DNA of 64,000 nt, taken from Alligator mississippiensis (lineage: Eukaryota; Chordata; Crocodylia; Alligatoridae). The position numbers were made by a program, and so were the translations under genes. Positions 35,801 through 64,000 of the stretch are shown here, piece by piece (within the stretch, counting starts at the first letter, position 1; every line of letters starts with the position of its first letter). Under the pieces are notes generated by a model. The model saw only the letters and a program-made list of their open reading frames with translations, was not told the DNA's origin and made no database searches. The stretch spans positions 4,532,001 through 4,596,000 of the forward strand of contig NC_081828.1 of the NCBI RefSeq assembly GCF_030867095.1. The letters are read 5' to 3'.

Positions 35801-38800
35801 GGTGAGTTGCCCAAACGGTCTTCATTTGCCCTAGTAGACTAGCCAGTTCTACTGCTGGCTGGGGACAGCCCAACCCAGGCCTGGATGAGTTAGGGACAAC
35901 ATACCATTTTTTGCTCCAAGGTGGGATACATTGTGTTAAGGCGAGAGCCAGATCTCCAGTTTGTTTTCTAACTGGTGGTTCAGGTTTGGGACTATCAGGG
36001 GTTGGCAGAGGTCCCAATAGTGCCTGAAAGGTATAAAAACTGGTAAAACTTCAACAAATGTCATGATGGGGCCATGCCGTTTCATTCCAGCTGAAGGTTT
36101 CTATGTCTGTGGTCCTCTACAGTCACCCACAGAGATGGCATTAGGGTTGAGGCAGTAAGTACTGGGAAACAGAAGACTGGTGTAAGCTGGAAGAAGTACA
36201 GCATAGGTGCATTTACAATGGAGATCAAAAGAAAATCTATTCTGGAATCAAAACAATGAGGGGGACAGCTGACGTTAAAATGGGACTTCATTGGCCAATG
36301 AAAGGGATTACATGATGGAACAGAGGGTTACACATACTTCTAGTCCAGTATCCTTTGCAACTACTATTGATACCCAGGTCCTTACAGCACAACAAGAAGA
36401 GAATGAAGAACAGCCCCAAGATTTTACAACTCCTTGCAATGGGCACCGGGGCTGAATTTGGCACAAACAGGCGGCTTAGATTGCACTGTGCCCTGTTGGC
36501 TTGTAGAACCTCTCATGAGCATACGTCTCGCTGAAGACGTGATGTTAAAGGAATCTAGAGCGGCAGGTTACCAGTTCATTGAAAAATGGGAGGAGGAGGA
36601 TGCCGTGAGTCATCCGTGCACTGTGTGGACTCAAGAAATGTTTCTCTCTCTCTGCAAACTTATCACATTTGCTCCCGTTCAACAAGTTATTCATTGCTGG
36701 TGTGTTCCCAACAACCTCCTGTGGGCTTTTCTACAAACCCGATACCACTTGTCATAAGTTTCCACAATAACTAACACTACCTAACTGGCAAGCAACAACC
36801 AACTGGGTGAAATGCCACTATTTAGTAATCATCAGACGACTTGTTCTGGCCACTTAGTAACTTCAAGGCCTTGGGGTTTAGTGCAAGTTTTCACATAGTT
36901 TTCATGCTCTATGATTCTACATTTGAAAGATATAAACTAGTGTAGCACCATTGATCCACAGAATGGAGCCTGGCCATTTTATACCAGCTAAGGGACTTCA
37001 TACCAGTAGACGTACTTAAAAACTTAGGTTTTGTAGAACTAACACACCAGAAAGAAAAATGCTATTTAAATTAAATGAACAATATTGGCACAAGAATGTA
37101 TAGGTATAACCTAATAATGAATGCATTTAGGCTGGAATTTAAAAGAAAGTGTCTCACTTTTAGAAGAGAGCAGCTGTGGAAGAGGAGTGACAAGAGCAAA
37201 AAATACTAAGTAATGCTAAGATGGATCTTGATAAGCTTATGTGACGTCACTGTTGGCAATAGCAAGGGCTTACACGCATCTTCCACGTCTATCTAAACAT
37301 TTGTACTGGTTTAACTTATGAAAAATAGGGAAAGAAAAATAAAACAGACAAAAAAAAATGCCAGGTGGACAACAAACCCTCTTTAAGATTTCCTAGCTCC
37401 TTGTACCTTGGGACAAATTCAGCCTTGGTGCAAATGGGCTGCTTACACTGCACTGGATCTTGATTATTTGCGGACCCTATCATAGGGATGGGACTCACAG
37501 GGGCCTTGTTACACCCAATGCTGCGAGCTGTACAAATGTTGATTGGTATTAGTACTAGCTTGGAGTTTGGGGCAGCCCCACCCTTTGTCTAGAAACCTTC
37601 TCTGGCTGTTCCCTACATGCACAGCTGTGAGTTTCCCCTAGAGGCCTGGTGAACTGGGACAGGGCTAGATGCTGTGGCTGTGAGTTGCTGCTAGAGGCTT
37701 GGTGAGCCAGGACAGGCTTCTATCCCTGCTCTGTGTGTGATACTGGGATACTGGAGGGCTTCAGCTTGTGTAGCACATTTGTGGGATGTGGCCACACCTT
37801 AGTGGAACAAGAACTGGGTGGTGAGGATCAGAGGTAATCCTGCCCTGGAATGGCATAACTTTGAGCTGCACAACGAGTGCTTTAAGCTACTTAGGAGTGT
37901 TAATGTATGGACAATCCAGGGGTTAAGAGCTCCAAGAGCTGCCCAAAACTTCCTTGTAGCAAGGCCCTAAGGCAAGAGGAAATAGAAACGGCAAGTTGCA
38001 ATCATTAGAAAACAGGCACAGCTTGCTACAACAAGCCATCGTGTGGATTCTTGCTCTTCTGTAGGTTGCTCTAAGCATTTTTATATACACCCCTGTTTAA
38101 CCAGAAGGCATTGGGCCCAATTCTGTTCTTATACTTGGTAGGGAAGAGTAATTTCATCCCTACAGTCTGGGTCAAGGACAGCATGGGAATACATGATTAG
38201 AGCCATGCCTTCTGGCCTTTAATTGGATGGACTGGATAAATACACACATCACTGCAAACTCCACACACCTCCATTTACCTATCATGACTACAGACAAGTC
38301 TGAAGGTTTATTAGGATCAGCATTTCACCAGCAGCCAGTTCTTCATAAAAAGACAAAAATTAAAAGCCTTGTTCCAAATACCCTCATGTTTAGGCTCTTA
38401 CGTCTAAAGCCCTGAAATGGAGTTAAAATGGTTAATAAATTTTGGGTTGAATTCTTTGGAGATGCTAGGTGAAAAGGGAATTCTGTTAACAATGTCATGA
38501 CCTGTAATGCACAAGTAGAACAGGACCCTGCTCCCTCCTGGCGTATTTAGGCACTAGTGTTATGCAGCTCCTTAATTTTAAGTAAAATAATGTGTGCATG
38601 TGGGAATTGAGGTCAATTTATTGGACTGGTCATGGGGTAGAAGAGGAGAAAGAAGCGATAAACACAGCAGGAACAAGTTATAAAATAACCTGTATTTACA
38701 GAACCACTCTCCCTAATCCTCTGTAAAGGGGAGGTTTCCTCTTACGCAATTCGGTGTCTGAATAACCTTTTTGCTATGCAAATTCAAGTTTTGTATTGCC

Positions 38801-38978
38801 AGACTGAGCGCTATCCCTGTTCTCTTAACCCTTCACAGATTGCCCTGCAACACATTATTCCAGATCCACTTCTTAGAGGACAGAGGAGGGACTTTTTTGA
38901 CTAAGCCTGACGGACAGACGCACCAGAAACAAGAAAGGCAACAACAGGAGACCAGTCCCTGGTGGAACGTGCAGGATC
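32847..38978. other. Gene A 3' region and intergenic DNA before gene B
   Basis: After the polyadenylation signal of gene A, three blocks (about 33120-33340, 35060-35300 and 37520-37935) resemble, in the same order, the DNA after the exon 7 relic at 62.4-64.0 kb. No exons were seen. The final kilobase should include the gene B promoter; a TATAAAATAA string at 38676 lies about 300 bases before the ATG but cannot be assigned with confidence. Confidence 0.6.
33033..33038 (+). terminator. Candidate polyadenylation signal of gene A
   Basis: A perfect AATAAA 187 bases after the gene A stop, in an AT-rich stretch. Placement and sequence fit; the actual cleavage site cannot be seen. No equally clear signal was found within about 800 bases after the gene B stop. 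Confidence 0.5.
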
Positions 38979-58046
<19,068 letters not shown>

Positions 58047-59067
58047 GTAGTTCAGCAGGATCCACTTGTTTCCAGGAGAGTGCAGGCAGTGTGGCTGCCC
58101 AACAGAATAGCCCTTGTCCTGCCCACCCCACTACAATCCCGCTCTGACTTCTGGGTGCTTTGTCACCCCGCCAGAAGTTGGGGGAAAGTGATATCAGGAG
58201 AAGAGAATGCAAATTCTGATGGTGGCAATAGAAAAACCTATGAGCACCTCCCTCCCTGGCTAAGAAATGCACTTGCTCAGCAGTGTCCGAGACCCAAGTA
58301 TGTGTTTTGCAGTTCCCGTGGCTCACTGCAGTTCCTTCCTCCTTCCCACCACCCCGCACCAGGAGCTTCCACTGCCCAGCATGGACTGGAGAGTGGCTGA
58401 CCCCATATCACCCAAAAATTTGGCAGGGGTTGTGACATTTTTAACATTTTAGCTGCAAGGAGAGAGGGAGCAACATGGAAGAGCAGCCTCTTCCCCCGCT
58501 CTGTGCAGCCAACGCTCGGCCGTGACATGCAACACCTGCTTTTCTTCAATCCATCTTCCCAAAACAAGATGTGCCTCTGCTTTGGGGGCGTGTTGTATAC
58601 CAGAGAATATGGTAATAATTACTTCAGTCAGTAAAAAACGGCCAGTACTAAGCCGACCAACATTTGTGCGGCTCACAGTGTAACATGTAATAAGGTCCCG
58701 ACTATTTGGGAAGGAGATGCATTCTCCCAGCCAGTTTTCCCGCATTAGACCCCCATTCACATTGCTGCCAACCTCCCTGTGCTTGTTCCTCCTCTCTCAT
58801 TGTCACATTGCAATCATTTTCTCTGCTCTCTGTTCGATTTCCCTCCCCAGGGAACCATGCTTTCTGTCCAGCGTTTGTCTGCTTTCCTCTGGGACCCTGT
58901 CTGTAGCAGCAATTCATACATCTAAACAAGCATCGCCTTCAGCAACCTGGTGCCTCTGAGACTCCAAATGCTTGTGCACCAGCATATCCTCAAGAACTGA
59001 AGCAGTACATGAGGACGCCGCTTCCAGTATGTTTGCAAAGTTGTGAGCATCTCCGAGATGAGTAGTG

Positions 59068-61062
59068 TGTTACGCCTCAGCTCTGTGTTCTTGGGCAACC
59101 CTGGCACAGGATGCAGTCTGTCTGACTCACAAAGGACTCGCCCCCCCTCCCTCCCCTCCTCTACTAAACGAAACTGATTAAGATGCAGTGAGAGACACAC
59201 CTAAAACTCTCCAGATAAGGGTGATAAGAGTGAAACAACTGCCCTCGGTCTCATCTGCATCTGAGATGGAACCAGATGACCATTCATTTACATGAGAGAT
59301 GGAAAACAGAAAGCCTGAAGCAGAAACTGCAGTGAATTCTGGGACCAGAGAAGCAGGAGAGCGCTGCATGATGGGGAATCTGTGCTTCCAATGTTAATCA
59401 ACCCATGTTCACACACACCCAGCTCAGCATTTATCAGACCAGTTCTAATCTGGATTTGCTAAGGACTATCCCCCCCCCCAGACACACACACACACCTCTA
59501 AGTTTAATAGGCATCTCGGGCCGTACATTCCCCGGTCCCACTATGGGAGGCCTATTTAAACTTGATTGACTAAAACTCGGTTGCCGGGTTAGGGAATGCT
59601 GAGGCAAGAGACCGAGTCCGAGGGGGTACAGGCAACATTGGAACAATGGTTAAGGGTTCATCACAGCATCCAGCCTGCTGGAGCCCTAATCCCAGGTGTT
59701 GTCGTATCTTTCCCGAGACGACTGGTGGGAGTCCTCTGCACAAAAGGTTATGAGCACCCCAATAATTGCTTTAAGTCTGTTAAAAGACTATAGTAAAATC
59801 TGGAAAAGTCATGCTAAGCTGAGGCTTGTGCACAACAAGTAAAAATCCCAAATCCTGATGCTGCAAGCTATCTATTGTTCCTGAAGAAACCATGAAATAT
59901 CCCATCGGTATATCTGCCATCCATAGGAATCTCAAGCTGGCTCCCAAGTATTTGGGTTACTCCCTAATCTTAAGTGTTTCCTGATTATCAATCAGTTTCC
60001 TGAGATGGTCCAAACCAGATAACCCCTTGTCGATAGAAAAGACAATGATTTACACTACTGAAGCTGCTTCAAAGCAGCTGAACTGAGGGTATAAAAATCT
60101 GTAAGTGTGTGTGCTTAAAGAAAGAGAAAGAAAAAGAAGAAGCAGGAGGAAAGAGGGAGAAAAGGAAAGAAGAAGAAAACTCCTGTGCTGACACCATCCC
60201 CTGTTATTCTTGGTACACTGGAAGAACAGATCGTCTCTCTCTTCAAGGATTGTGCTACGGACTGTGCCTGTCAGCTTTGCAGCCTGCGTACCGTGGACTC
60301 GGTGAGATTCCCAGCGTTCTCTCTCGTCTGTCTAGGCATAAACTTCTGAACCTGCACTGTATTAGTTAAGCTTGAGCTAAGTTTCCCCAAATACTCAGTG
60401 AAACCAGAATATTATTGTCATTGTTTGTGTTTGTTTTTCTTTTGCATGGCTATTACTACTAGTACTATTATATATTTCATATGCTTAGCAATAAATAACT
60501 TTTATAGGCAAACTGGTAGTAATTGGGTATATTTTTCCTTCTCTGCTTCTTTTTCCTCCTGTGCTCTGCAGCAACGCTTCTTTTACCTATGCTAAAGATC
60601 CCTGTGAAGCCTAAATTATTGTGGGGTCTGCTCATCAAGAGGCCAAAGATTGGGACGTGCTGAGTTTGAAACACATAAGGGGATCAGCTTGTACAGGCTG
60701 ATTGACCCAGTTTGACTCAGATGTGCCCTTATGAACTGAATGCTGGCCCATGAGGGTGTCAGCTGGACACCCAGCCGGATTCAGAGGGATTCTGTTCACC
60801 TGTGTGCTTGTGTCTGACTGCATTTTATTGTTGCTCTTATGAACTGATTCTTGGCATATGAGGGTGTCAGGCTGTCCATGCTGATCAGCCCGGCCAGGTC
60901 AGGCGTGTCACGTTAACTTGTGTGTGTTTGTGTGTATGACTGATTTGGTGACTGGAGGAACCCAGTCCCATTGAGATTGAGTCCTGCAAGATAGCTCCAC
61001 TGGGGGTGAGGGCTTGCAGAAGGGAGAAATACAGCTCCGTATAGTAACACAAGCAGCACATT
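59068..61062 (+). mobile_element. LTR-like fossil (probable solo LTR), copy 2
   Basis: Inverted relative to copy 1. It starts TGTTAC and carries a TATA-like box (60090-60097) followed 0.4 kb later by AATAAA (60490-60495), the usual order of promoter and end signal in an LTR. No coding part is visible. It lies between gene B and the exon 7 relic. Confidence 0.55.
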
Positions 61063-61345
61063 GACAGAATCACCAAGACCCTAGAAACTATCCCTAATAA
61101 TAAATGAGCACACCCCAAGGTAATGGGCAAATTTGGCAACAAGTGACTAGAGGGAATCAAGGACCACGGCTTTTGTTCAGTGACCAGCAGTTATTAAATG
61201 AGGGCAGCTCAAGAGTTGAACTCAAGAAAAAAATAAAAAAAATCTCTCTACTTCATGAAGGGATTTTTTTTTTTTTGGAATAGAAATCTTTATTTTGCCT
61301 GCACTGTAAATCATGGGAGAGTGTTGGTTATTCATGGGTGTATGT

Positions 61346-61532
61346 CAGGAGTGGGAAAAATGCAGCCTGTGGGCAGGGTGCAGCCTGCCAGGCCATTCTA
61401 TTTGGCCCATGGGGCCCCTAAAAAATTTCGAAAATTAATATTTATCTGCTCCTGGCTGCCTGTCATGCGGCCCTCGATGACTTGCCAAAACTCAGTAAGT
61501 GGCCCTCCACCCAAAATAATTGCCTGCCCCTG
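61346..61532. mobile_element. hAT-like (Charlie-type) element
   Basis: CAGGAGTGGGAAAAATGCAG at the left and TTGCCTGCCCCTG at the right, with the usual GCGGCCC-type interior. Confidence 0.65.
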
Positions 61533-61864
61533 ATGTTAGTTGTCTTGGCTATTCATGAGCATTTGGACAGCTCCGGAGACCCCAAGGCAACATCTGTGAA
61601 GAGAACCATTCTTTGTCCAAATATTTCTGCCATAGCATCTCTCTCATCATTTACCTCTTTCTCCCTCTTGATAAGAAAGTGTATCCTCCAAACATCAGGG
61701 TGTGATTGAAGTCTCCAGTCACTTAACAGGCACCTGGATTTGTCAAAATAAGCAGATTGCAGATACCCAACGGGCAGTGTTACTTGGCACATCTGTCCGT
61801 ATTTACAGAGTTCAGTCCATCGCCACAAACCGGGTCGGGTCTCAGAAAACTCTTCGAATAAAAA

Positions 61865-61973
61865 AGGGCTCAATGTGTGATGAGTGTCATTTGCTCGAGA
61901 ATAAGCAAGTGCTGGGTGAGGTCCTGCAGAAGAGACATCTGGACTTTCTAGACAGTCTTTTCTGTAGGCTCAG
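61865..61973 (+). pseudogene. Relic of a CYP4 exon 7
   Basis: The last 26 codons read ENKQVLGEVLQKRHLDFLDS then LFCRLR, close to gene A exon 7 (DEQVLSKILKKRCLDFLDIL). The 5' third is barely recognisable. A perfect GTAAGT donor follows. No exons 1-6 are visible between gene B and this point and no exons 8-12 follow, so it is read as a remnant and not a working gene. The 5' end of the relic is approximate. Confidence 0.75.
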
Positions 61974-62819
61974 GTAAGTGTAGCAAAGACTCACGTGATC
62001 CATCAGAGCCAACTCATGTGGGCAGGTCCAGTAGCTTCACAGAGAGAGACCTAGGTATTGTGGACAGCCCTTTCCTATAACTTCATATTTCCTTTTCGGG
62101 TAGAGTAAAGTGTAACTGGTCAGATCTGTCTTCACTGAAAAAAAAAGTATTTTCTTAAGTAAAAAGCTAGATGATGCGATTCAATTTTCCGACAATGTGT
62201 TATTTGAATAATGTTAGTTGAATAATGTTAGAGCCACATGGGAACTAGGATTCCTGTTTGGCCTGAGCTTCAGCAATTGAAATCTCTTTTCCATTTTAAT
62301 TCAGGACGACAATTTAAAAAACACTTAAAATACTTTGTTCCAGCTTTCCCGTCAGGAAAAATATATGAAGCAAGAAGTGGGTCTGAAAAGAAGTGTCTAA
62401 CCATTCCCATCCAGGAAAGCTAAAAGGCTTCACCCCTGAACAGAATTTGCAATAAGCATCTTCCCTCTGTTCACCGGGGGAGTTCTGGGAACTACCCGAT
62501 GGTGTAACATGTGCCATTCAGGCAGCAAGCACATAGATAGAAGATCGGCTTGCACATATTATACACACAGTCTTGAGATATGGATTTCTTTCACAAAAGA
62601 TCTCTATTAAAAACTCTACTCTTTAATCCTTCCCTGCCTTCTAGTTATGGGGCATTGCCAAGAGACTCTACCAGGTTTTCCTTTATTCTAGTCTGGCTTC
62701 ATTCACTCCTTTAATTGACTTAGTAAGAGCTGAAAGCTGTATTCACACTTAAAAATTGCAGTAGGTTAGTCACAGATGTGTAGCAACACAGCTGGGCATC
62801 TGTAACAGAGGGACAGTGC

Positions 62820-62924
62820 TGCTCAGCGGTGGCAGATGACAATAAGGAGCAATGGCTTCAAGTTGCAGCAAGGGAAGTTGAGGAGAGATATTAGAAAAAC
62901 CTCTCTCACGAGGAGGGTATTAAA
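62820..62924 (+). mobile_element. CR1 LINE fragment next to a hairpin
   Basis: CR1 text (GGCAGATGACAATAAGGAGC, AGTTGCAGCAAGGGAAGTT) ends abruptly where the 37-base hairpin arm begins; no CR1 tail follows. Confidence 0.8.
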
Positions 62925-63020
62925 TATAAAAGTGCTCTATGACGGTGCAGTGTTTCCTCCAGGAATAGTTATTTCTGTATGGGTGGAGGAAACACTGCAC
63001 CGTCATAGAGCACTTTTATA
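62925..63020. repeat. 96-base hairpin with perfect 37-base arms
   Basis: 62925-62961 and 62984-63020 are exact complements around a 22-base loop. It abuts a CR1 fragment and is followed by CTGGTACAGCCGCGTCCACC, which may belong to the same small element. Confidence 0.93.
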
Positions 63021-64000
63021 CTGGTACAGCCGCGTCCACCTTAGTGTGTTTACTGCTAAACTGTAACAGAAAAGAATAGCAGTTCCCTAATTAACATCAC
63101 TATCTACTAGTAGCACAATTAGGGTGGAGCAACCAGGACTGCCACCCCTGGGCACCAGCTTTTGGGAGTTGATAGTGGGATAGTTGACAAAGCTGAGAGC
63201 AAGCAAGGGGAGCAAAACCATTATGGTAAAAGCGGTGAAGAGTCTCGAGGGAGACAAGGTCCAAGTCACCGTGGAGCAGAAATGTGTGATGCCACCCAAA
63301 TCTCTAACCCCCAGCAAGCAGTTCACATCACTTTTGTTACACCTGCCACACTTGTTAGAAGGGGGAAAAGCCACTTATCAGCTTGTTTTTATATGAACGG
63401 CCTTGAGATTGCATAGGCAAGTCAGGATGCATAAATTAAGGGGTGACCCTTTACATGGTATTTGTAATGCAGTCTTTTTAACGCTTTTTTTCATTATTAA
63501 TATACTCATCAGGACTATAGTGTGAGACAAAGCTGCCACCTCCTGGTCAGCAGCAATCTAGCAATAATTAAGGAGCTTGTTACATGTTGTACTTTAAGCT
63601 TCTCAAATGTCGATTGGTTTTAGTTTGAGTTTAGAGTAGTTCCACATTCAGGTTAAAAATATCTGACTGTCCCCAACCTGCACAGCTGTGACTTGCCACT
63701 GCAGGGCTGGTGAGCAGGGGTCTGATTAGGAGCAATGGCTGCAAGTCATCCACACAGAACAGGAGGGTGAAGGAAAGGGACACTGCATCCTGGGATGCTG
63801 GAGGACTGCAGTGAGCATGGCTTCTCTCCACGGATTGGCCACACGTTCACGGAACAGGACCTGGGTAACATAGATCAGAGAAAAACCTGCTTCAGAGTGA
63901 TGCAACTTTAAGACACCTAAGCAGTGCTTAAAAAACTAGTTCAGGCATCTTAATGTGTGGGCAAGCCAAGAGTGAAGAACTCCCTGAGATGCCAAAAATG

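Larger units (their letters stand above)
62440..64000. repeat. Duplicated 3' flank of the gene A type
   Basis: Blocks at about 62440-62690, 63330-63560 and 63610-64000 match, in order, those downstream of gene A. Examples are TTCCCTCTGTTCACCGGGGG against TTCCCTCTGTGTGCCGGGGG, and the shared TATCAGCTTGTTTTTATATG type sequence. A related block of the third kind also occurs at about 46225-46470, so that part may be an interspersed repeat. Confidence 0.65.

Noticed and set aside
36560-36620. EKWEEEDA reading as a CYP4 exon 5 relic
   Set aside because: Only a four-residue resemblance to DKWE/EKWE; nothing after it matches and no splice acceptor is in place.
58047-59067. Additional CYP4 exons just after gene B
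   Set aside because: Open frames here show no P450 motif and the region reads as ordinary 3' flank.

Overview
The window looks like a stretch of reptile nuclear genome, most probably crocodilian (turtle is the main alternative). The reasons are the many CR1 LINE copies with the typical 3' tail of repeated TCTATGAA-like units, the abundant hAT-type non-autonomous elements, and two vertebrate 12-exon genes with long repeat-filled introns. The species call is an inference.

The genic content is a tandem array of cytochrome P450 family 4 genes (the CYP4A/CYP4B/CYP4X branch), all on the + strand. Gene A (9235-32846, 12 exons, 516 codons) and gene B (38979-58046, 12 exons, 514 codons) both splice into uninterrupted frames. 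Both carry a membrane anchor, a proline-rich hinge, the I-helix GHDTT motif, the ExxR motif and the haem-cysteine loop. Exon lengths and intron phases match exon for exon except in exons 1, 6 and 12. Two decayed relatives flank them: an exon 9 relic at 2263-2409 and an exon 7 relic near 61865-61973. The DNA after the second relic resembles the DNA downstream of gene A, so the array once held at least four units.

The two intact paralogs differ at the I-helix residue that, in most family 4 enzymes, forms the covalent haem ester: gene B has Glu318 (MFEGHDTT) and gene A has Ala325 (MFAGHDTT). Gene A also needs a GC-AG intron after exon 4 and has a weak donor after exon 9.

Layout: 1-9.2 kb is upstream intergenic DNA with a CR1, small DNA elements and the exon 9 relic. 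9.2-32.8 kb is gene A; introns 1, 7, 8 and 9 carry most of its repeats. 32.8-39.0 kb is intergenic. 39.0-58.0 kb is gene B, with a 1.2 kb CR1 in intron 6, a large hairpin in intron 8 and a CR1 starting just behind the exon 10 donor. 58.0-64.0 kb holds an LTR-like fossil, the exon 7 relic and the duplicated gene-A-like 3' flank.

Repeat structure beyond simple insertions includes four long hairpins (one with two perfect 51-base arms), an 80-base in-place inversion inside a CR1, a CR1 tail nested in another CR1, several hAT-like elements with 8-base flanking repeats, and two inverted copies of an LTR-like repeat. I saw no tRNA, rRNA, CRISPR or bacterial features, and no clearly new protein system.
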